Below are positions 50,147-62,100 of a DNA stretch of 64,000 bases, piece after piece. A model generated the notes under the pieces. It was not told where the DNA came from. It made no database searches and saw nothing but the letters and a program-made list of their open reading frames with translations. Source of the stretch: Ptychodera flava (lineage: Eukaryota; Hemichordata; Enteropneusta; Ptychoderidae); the NCBI RefSeq assembly GCF_041260155.1, contig NC_091929.1:43034244-43098243 (forward strand), in the 5' to 3' direction. The position numbers and the translations under genes were made by a program. The first letter of the stretch is position 1. Every line of letters begins with the position of its first letter.

Positions 50147-53100
50147 ATGGCCAGTAAACACAGAACAGATGACCAGGATCCAGACTATCTGGACAATGGT
50201 ACTCCAAGAAAGCGGCAACGCCTCATTGAAGAAGGTGGTAAGTTGTGCAAAATACCTCTTATCTTTCCCTGAGTATTGCTGACAAGTATGTGGTGTGTGC
50301 GGATTGTGATTTATGAATATTCATCGATATTTATGAATATTCATGCAACTTTATGAATATTCACAACTCATAATGAGTCAAAATTTGATTTGCATGTTGA
50401 AAAACAATATTGCAACAGTTACTTTGAAAGTTTGAAAATGAAATCGCATGAAATGCTCCTGATACCTCATTTGTGATTGCTTTCACATTTATTTGTTCAT
50501 TTTCATGGATGCCCTGTCTCAGATTTATTCAAATTATAACAAAATATCAGCTGTTCTTTTTGAGAAGTGAAATCTGTTGAATTTTGATCGATAATTATTC
50601 CAAAAACCATTTATCTAAGTTGTTTTCTATTTAGGGTACAGTATATGGAACTTTTGATCAAATTATATAAATCTGCAAATATTCACCCCAAAATAAACAT
50701 TGGTAAAGTTTTTTGTCTTTATTGAAGAAATGTAAAAACATGAATTGTGCATTATGTGTGGTTGTAAAAATTGTCTTAGAATTATTTTGATAAAATCACA
50801 CAGCTAAGGAGGCCACTGTGAAGAGAATTGAGACCATTATAAGGCAGCAGTTTGGTGTTGAAATGAAGAAAAAGGAACAAGAAATAGAACTGATTGATCA
50901 GGTGAGATTATCAAGTTTTTTGTTATATGAATCATTTGAATATCTTAGTTTGCAAGTTGAAGGATAGTTTGACAAAAAGTATTTATTTGCATTGTAGGTA
51001 CAGAAAAAATCATCCACATGCACTTGTGTATGTCTAAGTAAACTCTGTTTGAGTTCATGCAAACAATTGATGTTACAGATGTATTTTATTTTTTGTCTAC
51101 CTTCACAGCGAATTCATCAAGTTCGTTCAATGTTGGATCGTTTGAGAGCCTGTGTTGTTGCTACATATTATGGGATGCCTGGGCAGCAACCCAACGGAGA
51201 GGTAGGCATTTAAGTTGCATTATACGTCTTGAGAGTGAAGATTTAAACTTTAGCTCAAACTTACCTAAAGAAAATTTTAAACCATTCTCTTTGACAATCA
51301 AGAATAAAAAATCAGGAAGCTACCAGAAAGATATGCAAATGAAATGATAACAGCTTTTACAAACTTGCAAACAAAAACAGCATAAAGCTAGGTAATTTTG
51401 TATGCCTCGGTTATGCATTCACAGCATTATGCGAGGTCATGATCGACTTTGCATAGTATGAGAAAATTAACCCCCATACAGTGGACTTTGTTTGAGCAGA
51501 GCAGTTTGCAGAGTTCCACCACTGGTGGCGCTCTAACAAGGCTAACAGCATTGTCACAGGTAAATTAGGACAGCAAGGGCTCATGAACAATGCCTCTGAA
51601 TCCAGCAATCAGATTTCAAATTGTGACATTTTGTTTGAAGTTTTTTTTCAGCTATCTATAATGCCTTTGAATTTTATAACCTGCAATTTTGAAGTTTCTT
51701 TTCCATCGATAGAATTTTCTCTATAATTTGGGATACATGATCAAAAGAAATGGGAACTTTTGTTCAGACGTTTGCTCCTCCAGCTATTTCTGCCTCATAT
51801 TACCAAGGAAACGCTAAAAGAACTCAGGTTCACACAATTTCCCCAAACATGATCTGTAACAAGTTAATACGTATGTTTTTTTTATTTTAATTTCATTTTC
51901 AAATAAAGACAGGTAACTTTTCTGTTAAATTATCATACCCTATCAATATTTGTTTTACGGAAATGTGATATGAAAAATTGCAATTTTTTTAAGTTGTCGC
52001 AGAGGTGTGAGCAAGCTAAGAGTGCCAACTCTGCTGGGAGTGTTGTATAACCCTTGTTGAAGAACCTCCATTGCTTGAATGCCGACAATGTGCAGTGCAT
52101 CATGTTAGGAAACACCTGACTTGAAGATTATCCATTAAATCAGTTAATTTTACTATTATATTATTGATTTCTTTCAAGTAAATTTGTTATTAAATGCTTA
52201 TTCAATCAGAAACAACCCTCCACAAATGAGAAATCAAGTCTTCATCCGGCGGTCAAAAAAGTCCTTGGACAGTCGACTGGCATCCAGTCATCGGTAGCTG
52301 AACAACCATGTGACTCTGCATACAGTGTAACCATGGAGACAGCAAATACTGACATGACTGGTGACATCATCAAACAAGTCAACTCTGATGAGGAAGAGAA
52401 AATGGAAACAGAAGATAAAGACAATCTTGTAACCAAAGTGACTGGGGTCAAAGGTCCTCGTAACCAAGGAAATGTACGGACGATTCTTTTTTTTCCTTTT
52501 ATAGACTGTAATAATTTTTTCACTAGATTAAGAGACAAATCTGCGACAGAAATTCTGAATCTGAATTGTTATTGATAAAATTTTTTCTATAATTTAGGAC
52601 ACATTTGGAATTGTGCCAAGAAGTTTGTCACCGCAATCAGTTTCTTCCTTATCATCTGGACCATCGAGATTTCATGTGAAGAAAAGAATTGTTGTGGGAA
52701 ACATATCCAAGTAAGTCATTGCATATATCGTAAAAAATTGTCCTCTTTAGTATATGACAATGTTATTTTCTCTTCAGCTAGTCATGACCTCTTTTACTTT
52801 TCCTGTATTACATAGTTGTTTAGTGATTAAATAAGTATTTATTGTTTGCAGGTACATTGCTCCTGACAAACGAGAAGAAAATGATCCCTCAACCCACAAG
52901 TGGATGGTTTATGTCAGAGGCCCGCTAGAGGTCAGATACGTAGTTATTTTGTTTATGTGTAAATTGAATTCATGGCGTGTCACCACGACCGACAGTTATC
53001 TTCAGAAAGCAACAGTGATTGCCTGTTTTGTATATTTTTAGCTTATGATTAGTTTCTATATTTTTTATGATTTACGTTTTACAAACATTTTAAAACTGAT

Positions 53101-56100
53101 TGGGAAGTTTAATGTTGGATTTTTTTATGTCAGCAATAATGACATAAAATACAAAATATAATGACATTGATATGTATATCTTTAATAGGAACCTCGTATT
53201 GACCACTTTGTGAAGAAAGTGTGGTTCTTTTTACATCCAAGTTACAGACCAAATGATCTCGTTGAAGTCAGGTGAGTTTCTGAACAAATGAATCAGTTTT
53301 GAACATGAACCATCCTAATGAAGCAGATTGCTTGATTTCTAACCACATGACAATCACAGCTCGTTCTTTATCTTGTGTTGTTTCTGTCAATCTATCTGCA
53401 CAAATTTTGTGTTTTTGAGTGTTATGTTCCATTTGTAATATTCAAATCAGTTGGATAGAAACAGAAATATGTAGGTGACAATAAGTACAGATATAGAGTG
53501 CAAAAATATGCTGTCCATGCCATTTGATAACTCAGTGGTTTGTCAAACTTTGACTTAACATAGTTGTTTGCAGATTACACATTTAAGTAGATATCAGAGT
53601 ACAGAAAGCTTAAAGAAGTTGAGGGCGCTGTTCAGTAAACCTGCAGTGCAGCTTCTATGAGTATTGTGGACCATAAACACCAATTACAGTGGTGTAGGTA
53701 GTGCAGATAGTTTGTATCATGATCGCAGATTTGTAAGAATTACGTGAAACATTTGTTGCTGCCAATAAAAATTCAGACAAATTTTGTTGTATATTGGTGG
53801 TAACATAGTGTTAATTTTGCCATTTCCTGTCCGGTTTATTTACGAAAGTCTCGTCAATAATTTCAGATGAATTTTTTTTGCTTGAAAAGTTTAATGATAG
53901 AGGTGTAATGTCATTGGTAATCATCAGCATTGGTACAATTGTTCTGATGATGTCATTGTTTTGTCTTGTTGTAGTGAACCTCCGTTTCATCTGACCAGAC
54001 GAGGATGGGGTGAATTTCCAGTCAGGGTACAGTTGCATTTCTTGGATCAACGAAACAAGAAAGTGGACATCATTCATAACCTCAAGGTACATATTTATAT
54101 ATTGTTATTGCCCCAAGATGTTTTCTACATCTACAAATTCACTGGCATTGCCAAAACTATAAAATAATAGCAACAATGTACCCCGTCCCGGCCCATAATG
54201 GTCTCAAGCAAACTTTGCTGTCCATAATGTACTCGGCTCCGCCTCATACATTATGTTGTTCCAAGTTTGCTGCCGTCGATTATGGGCCAGAAGGGGGTAC
54301 ATTATTGCTTAAATATAGTAGTTATTTCTAGTTGGGACCACAATATAGTTCTTCTGAACTAGTTGTTGTTGTTGATGACACTGTAGTGTTGTTTTGCACA
54401 CTTGAAGTGTTCAGAAATATTCTAGAACACATAGTTTTACTTTTTATGAAGTGATCTTGATGCAGCTAGATTTGGTTTTTATACATTTATTGAACTTACT
54501 TTACAGCTGGACAGAACCTACACAGGATTGCAAACTCTGGGAGCAGAAACAGTAAGTATTTCAGTTGCACCTGTGGTGTAGTGGGTCAAATTCTCATTCT
54601 GGTAGTATGACTTGAAGTCTTAGGGGGTTCCAGATGGATTAAATGAAAACACAAGTCTTAGGATGGTAATGAATTGTTACGGCCCTGATACGGCTTTTGC
54701 GGCCCGAGGTCGAACGGCGGAAGGGCCCGAGCGTGCGGGGCCCGTTAGCCGTACGACCAAGGGCCGCAAAATCCGTATCAGGGCCGTAAAGGTTTTATCA
54801 TATACCTTATGGAACGATAAATATGTAGTTTACATAATATTCAACATTGTTTAGAAGATAAAAATGCGTGCGATATCAAAAATTCATCGCCATTTGTGTC
54901 AGTTTTTCATAAATACGATGGCCGCTTCCCGTCGCGGATTGACATACATAATGACGTCATTTGTTTACCTGCAGAATTCTAGAACGCGCAAAGCAATATG
55001 CGTACTATTACGTGACCAACAGAGATCAAGGCTGAAATCGAGGTGTAAGAAGGACAAAAGCGTGATGTCAGTTTCTTGTAATTTATACTGAACAGGCACG
55101 CACTTAGTATACACAGGATTTCACAAGAATTTAGAAATAAAAGCCGATGTTACCGGCGCGGCTCCACTGTTGCCACGCACACTACGATCTGAGCGAGCAT
55201 ACGTTTTCCAAATCTCGCGCTGGCTTTGTGTGTACGAATGGAACGTTTGCGGATAGCAACGCGCGTAGTAACTAGAATCGAGATAGTTCAGAAATGCACG
55301 CGATTGCCCATATTTGGGCACCGGGCCGGGGCGTGATACGTAAAAAAAATGCACGGATCTGAGGGAGCTTTCTCCCATAGCTTTACACAGGCACGTGAAT
55401 ATAGGTATATGATAATGAATTGTAATACAAAAATGACACAAATTCAGTATTTGTCTGTCTTGCCGTGATTTCACACTGATTTAGCATCTGTACAGTTACA
55501 AAATTCCAAAATTCAAACAAAAGATATTCAACAGTGGAATTTATGAAAAGATTACCAAACAGTTTGTGGTACTTTTATTGATATTTTGTGTACTGTGGGT
55601 GACATTCCATGCTTAAGGTAGTACGCGCCTCAAAAGTGAAAGACTTAAACTTTTGCTGAAACTTTCCTGAATGAAACTTTCAACCATTCTGATTTCAACC
55701 ATTCGAATCAACAATGAAAATTGAGGGTCACCGTGCAAAGGTTGGAACTAGCAAAACCAGCTAAATTATCCAACATTTTGCGATATTTGAAATTAAAATG
55801 ATCACCATTCCTGTGTTAACTCTGTGGGGGAAAAATTAAATTTTGGATTTTCGAAAAACTAAGCCTGTGAAAGTTTTTCTTTCCCCAAGAGCTTTACAAT
55901 GAGCCCCCACAAGTGGTATATCAAAAGAAATGTAGAAATTTGAGATTTTATTGTCGCATTCTACCTTAGTAAGGTAGGACTATCAGTATGTGTAATATGA
56001 CATACCGGTATCAGATAGTGTGGGACAGTCTGTGTACAATGTCAGATATTTCACTCATTATGTCAGGGACTGTGGCATATCCCATATACAATGTCAGATA

Positions 56101-59100
56101 TTTCATATATTAATGTCAGCCCAGGCACAGCTATGGCATATTCCATGTACAATGTCAGATATTTCTCACATGATACCATAGTCATGGACTACGGCATATT
56201 CCATTTAAAAATGTCAGCACCTTGTTTCAGGTACTTCTGTAGCATATTGCACGTAAAAAGTCAGATATTCCACATATTATATTTGGGACTCTCACACATT
56301 GCATACACAATGACTTATAGTCCACATCCTATGTCAGGTACGGCTGTAGCATATTCCATGTACATTGTCAGATACTTTAGGTATTGTATCAGGTACAGTG
56401 GCACAATCCATGTACAAAATCTGATATCCTATAATACACATTCTGTCATTTTACGTCAAGTATTGTGGTGCGTTCCATGTACAATGTGGGATATTCCATA
56501 CAGTATGTCAGTTAATGTGGCAGATTCCATTTACAATATCAAATATTCCGCACATATGTCATTTACAGTTGCACATTCCCTGTACAATGCCATATATGCC
56601 ATAGATTTATATCACTCTGCTTCCATGATTTCAGGTTGTGGATGTGGAATTAGACAGATATTCCGTGGAAGATCATGAAAGTGGTGAGGCCAAACCGGCA
56701 ACACAAGAAAATGAAACTGAAGGCAAAGCGGAAAGTGGCATGAAGGAAGTGACAATACAGCATTCCGATTCTCAAGAATTGAAGTCTGCTGATGAATCTG
56801 AAGATGCGTCAGGGGTAGCTGCAACTCAAGCGCCAACTGCGGCACAAATCGCTGCCAGAATCGCAGCAGCTCAGCAGTTATGCTCTCCGAAGACAAAATC
56901 TACGGTGCAAGCAGCTACGAAGTTACAGGCGTCAAGTGTGAATGAGTCGCAAAGTCAGATTGCTCAAAACGGATCAAAACTGACCAGCAAAGCAATCACG
57001 GCAACGGGAACTTTATCCATGCCACCGCTGGGTCCTATCAGTTGCACCAAGGGTAATTCAAACAACGCAGTCGGTGGTACTGCCGTCACAACTGCTGTCA
57101 TTCCACAGACATCACAAACAAAAGTCAACCCAGTGAGATCCGTCAATGCATCCGGAAGCTTTGTCATGCTTTCATCGCAGACAAGTCCAACAACTGGCAG
57201 TGTAGCTGTTACCACAGCAACAAGTGGTGCCATGACAACTAAAGTTCGAATCAACCAGGGCAAAGTTGAAATGTCAGGACAGAGTACAGGCGTTGGTCTG
57301 TCGTCAACAAGTAACATTCCTCAATCAAAAAGTGACAATACAGTTGTTTCTCCACTTCCTTCCCAAAGTTCAGCTGTGGTGAAATTGACTCCAAGTTTAT
57401 CACTGCCTCGCAGTACAGTTGCCACGACAGCAAGGTCGGCGACACCTGGTGTCAAAATGGAGGTAACATCACCACCATGCAAGGTCAAAGGTCAGGCATC
57501 TATCATTACATCACCACAGCCAAGACCTCAAGTTGCCATGCCAACAGCTATTGCCATGCCAGCGGGTGTTACTATGACAGCACCAGGGGTCACCATGGGA
57601 ACCCAGTATTTCATAGCAGCGAAATCAACGGATCCTAATTTACAAGGGAAGATGATCTTAATTCCCCATCAAGCACTGGTTCAAGCCACAGGGCAACGAC
57701 TTGTAGCTCCAGTTACCCAGGCAACAGGACAGCGGTTGGTTGCTCCGGTCTCCCAAACAACAGCACAACGATTGGTGGCTCCCGTCTCGCAGGGGGCAGG
57801 ACAACGACTAGTTGCCCCAGTCAGCCAGCAAATAACATCACAAGCTGTAAGGCCTCGTGGTGGAGCTAGTCAGATACAGAGGCTGACAGCCCCAAGTCAA
57901 ATCACAGCTGGGAAAGCCACAACCGGAATTCAGAGAATTGCTACAACGGTACAGGGTAAAGGTCAAAGTCCACAGGTCAGGAGTCAAACACCACAAAGCA
58001 GAGGACAGACTGTTCAGGTACGGGGAGCATTTCCAATACCACCAGGAAATGTGATTCTCATTCCACAAGGAGCCAATATTCCCGGAATTCATCCCGGAAG
58101 CATTGTTCAAATCCAACAGACCATGCCAGTATCTAAGCCACAAACATTAGCAGCAAAAACTGCACAAACTGGAACACAGAGAGTGATGATGTCACCGCCC
58201 GCTGTAACCAAGACAACAGTTCAGCTATCCCCGGCAAGTTCCCTTCCATCAAGCGCCTCTACGGTAGCTTTATCAGCGCAGTCACCAACTTCTGTACTGG
58301 CAAAGACAGCTGTCAACGTTGGTAACCAGGCAACAACATCGGTTAATCTTGGCAACCAGGCAACAGCAACTGTTGGTAACCAGGCAACAACAGCTGTTGC
58401 TTTTGGAAACCAAGCGAGGACATCCATGGGAGGAAGTGTGACCACCATTATCAAACAAGTGTCACCGAGCTTGACACCATCATCAAGCTCTGTAACCAAC
58501 GTGGTGGCCAAGACAGTTGTTACTCCATCAACTAGTAAACCGATCGGTACCAAGCTGGTGTTGACGAAACCGGTGGTACACGCAATCAAGCCAGTGAGCG
58601 CCAATGCTGATGATGCTGAAGACACAGATCAGAAGACAACGCCACAAGTGATAAAACTAACAAAGACATCTTTTCTCCGACCAACTTCATCTTCCATAGC
58701 AACATTGGAACATGCTGCAACATCAAAGGTTGCGATGTCAACTATACCTGTTGCCAAGGTTACTGCAGCAGTGAAACCAACAACAACCATCATTGGCCCG
58801 AGATTACCCATGGATACTGTGGCGAAAAAGCTGGAAACTGGTTGCTTAGCAACAGCTTCAACAATCAAGTAAGTGGTGTATGAACAATTCTGATTTTTAG
58901 AATTAATCTTGAGATACCACCCAATAATAGAATTAGAATGACTAACAGTCTCATAAATTTTACCTTTTTATATACAAAATGTCATATTCATTGGAAATCA
59001 AAATAATAGTATATATCATCTAGGAATACATTCTTGTAATTACAGATTAAATATGAATTTTCATCAGCAATCAAAAGGTAATTATCAGGGTTCTTTGAAC

Positions 59101-62100
59101 ATTTGTTGTTAGGGTATCTTGACAAGAATCTAAAATCGTCTGTATCCACCAGTTGTAGGCAAACATTGTCACTAGGCAGGGCTCGAAATTAGCGTAGTCC
59201 CGTGTCCACAGACTATCAACTTTTCCCTGGGGCTACCAAAGTCCATGAAATGGTAGCCCACATAGGCTACCAAAGCCTGGGACATAAAATTCAGTCAGTA
59301 CTTGGCGTGGCATGTCCGGTTTTTCACTTTTGGACGAGCTAAATGCTGGACACAGTAAGGCCAGACTATGACTTTGTTCTGAAAATTGCAAAGACGACCT
59401 TACAATGGAATTTTGCATTAAAGTTTCAATATCTCAACTGATGTAGTTGGATGACAGGCACAGAAAATGATAGCCAATGAAAATGTATTCTCATTGCATT
59501 TTCATCAAAATGTATCAATCACAAACTCCTCCCTACTACAGAAAGCCAATGGTCTGTTTTAGCCCTGCTGAGAAGGTGGTGGTCATTGCCATGACGACTA
59601 TCAAAATTGGCATGCAGCTCTGAGAATGAAACGGGTTGTCAATACAATGATTGGTCACCAAACTTTTTAGTGTCACTGTCGTCAATTATACCAGTTTCCT
59701 TTGGGTAATAAAGGTGTGCAAGTAGTCACACCAAATGACTAACAAATTCACTTCATGGGCAGAATCTTGAAAAATAGCTTTTTCTTCTCTTGTTAATGAA
59801 AAAAATCCCTAAATTAAAATATGCATGGGCTACCAGCCATTGTCACTGGGCTACCAACTTCAGAAAATGGTAGCCCAAGTGGACTACCAGGGAAAAATAT
59901 TATTTCGAGCCCTGACTAGGTATCAATAAAAATCCTAAATCCCAAGTTTGAGCTCATGTATGGGTAATATAAGTGTTTGAGAGGCTCAAGAACTTTTCAA
60001 ATAATAAAATATCAAAAAGGAAAGACAGTGATTTGACTCCTTAGCTGTATAGACTTTTAATAATATTTTCATGAGTTTATTTTATTCAATAAAACAAATA
60101 GTTATCTTATTCTTTTCCGTAACATCTATTGAATTACAAACAGGGTTTGTACACTCCATGAAGTCCTTGAATTTTAAAGCCTAGATAGTCCTGGAAAAGT
60201 GCTTGAAAATTACACTGAGTCCGGGAAGTCCCGGAAAACTAATATTCCACCAAGAATTTTCAAAAATGAGAAGATGATCAGTTGTGAAATCATAAATCTG
60301 ATTTGTAAAATGGAAATAGTGGAAAAAATAATAGCTGGAAAATTGGTATTTTGGACCTTAATATGTCCTTCAAAAATGCTTAAAAAGTCCTTGAAAGCCC
60401 TAGAATTTTCTGCTGATATGCAGTGTGCTCGGAATGTTATACCTGATTGGTCAATTGTCACCATTCACAGCAACTTAGGGAGTCTATTTGTATTATTCAA
60501 TTATAACAGTAAGATATCAACAACCAATAGGATAACAGCTTCCGAGATGCTGCACATTAACCCTATAATTTTTGGTGATTTAGAGTGAATGGACCTTGTA
60601 CACAGTAAAGGCATTGTCATCACAACACGCTGAGTACAATTTGCAGTTTTGACGTATGAATTTTAGTTTGGACTGAAGTCAGGTGTCAAAAGTACAATAA
60701 CACAGTACATATACTGTATGCAAGCTGTGTGGACTGGGTGAACACGAGACATTTCGGTTTATTTTGAGAGTGGAACACAAGAACTGTTTGACTAACAACT
60801 AAATTACAGGAAAGTACATTGAAATTTAACAGCAAGTGGAGCTTTAACCCTATCACCACTATGGTTTAGCCCAAACCCATTGTTATCAGTGGTGAGTGTG
60901 GACCTATTTATGTATAATTGGGGTGAACAGGTTAAAAAGTGTATTTGCCATTAGAATGTTGTAATGTCTTGTGATTAAAATCTGAAAAGATGTTGTCAAT
61001 TTTGTTGTTTCAGCATTGATCATGTGACTTCCTTTGAAGAGCTAGTCTGCCATCTTGTCAAAAGGAACCCCTTGATAAAGAAAGACAGAGGTAAGAATCA
61101 GTAAAATTCAGAATTTTCATGTGAAGGGTTTACCAACAAAATATCAGTTTTGAGTTCTAAGATAGGTGAATTTGACCCCAAGCATTCAAATCCTAAACAA
61201 TATAGTCAAAATAGTGCCATTGCATGGAGGCAAACAATATCATGTAAAATAGACTTTTCTATGTTCAATCAACTTGTTCAAAGAAAGTTGAAAATGTCTA
61301 ATCAGCAATTTGCTAGGATTACATGTTTTAGAGTATGCAGTGGAAAATTTTCATGATGAAAGTAAAATTTGTGTTTCATCTTTCATACTTTTGTTTTGAA
61401 ATTGCAATTTTTGAAGTCAGTTTATGAACATTTTTTGTTTGATCCCTCAGATTAGTGGCGAGTAAAAATTATGAAAGCAATCAGGTTGGCTAGGGGGCCT
61501 CTCAAGCTTTATGAAGTAACTTGACCCCCTAGGATTATTGGGATATGTAGAATTGTCAATCATTGGAACTAGTCTTCAGTGTTGCCCTATATTTGTTATT
61601 ATTATCCTTTATTAACCCTTTGAACTCGGCTCTGACATAAATGTCCGATGATGTCATAGAGTACCAGGGGGTCAGGGTGCAAAGGGTTAATCCAATATAA
61701 AATGGAAATATGGTGTGGTGCACACAGAAAAATTCATGAAAGATAAGTACAAGGTGACAAACATTACAAGCACAGTCCCAGAAAACAAACACAGCACTTG
61801 TTTATCAACAACAGTACAATTTAAAATGACAGTAGCAATCTCGACGATGAGATTTTCACCTGGTAGAAAATTGGTGAAGAATCCTTACTGCTGAGGGCAT
61901 AGAAGTATTCCTAAACCTGTTTGCGCAGCACCTAATTGAATGATGTCTGGTACCAGACGTCAGTTTAGTGAAGTTACTATGTTATAATAATGGATGAGTT
62001 ATGTCAGACAATATAGATGTAGATTTGCTTTTCATGGCTTTCATGTACAAGTTGTCAAAATGAGACTATGGTGTGCCAAGAATAGCAACAGATTCTCTGT

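Larger units (their letters stand above)
58869..61013 (+). other. YEATS2 intron 10
   Basis: AT-rich intron holding the hAT-like element (59177-59914), a fragment with AAGTCCTTGAATTTTAAAGC-type phrases (60140-60420), and a TTAA element (60844-60935). No other gene is visible. Confidence 0.7.

Noticed and set aside
56091-56678. 195-codon open frame on the plus strand
   Set aside because: It runs across the ~65 bp minisatellite and then into exon 10 of YEATS2 in another frame. Its peptide repeats follow the DNA unit and it has no start-site or splice support.
57838-58868. Long minus-strand frames opposite YEATS2 exon 10
   Set aside because: They are shadows of the low-stop, repetitive Thr/Ala/Val-coding sequence on the plus strand, with no splice signals or family resemblance.
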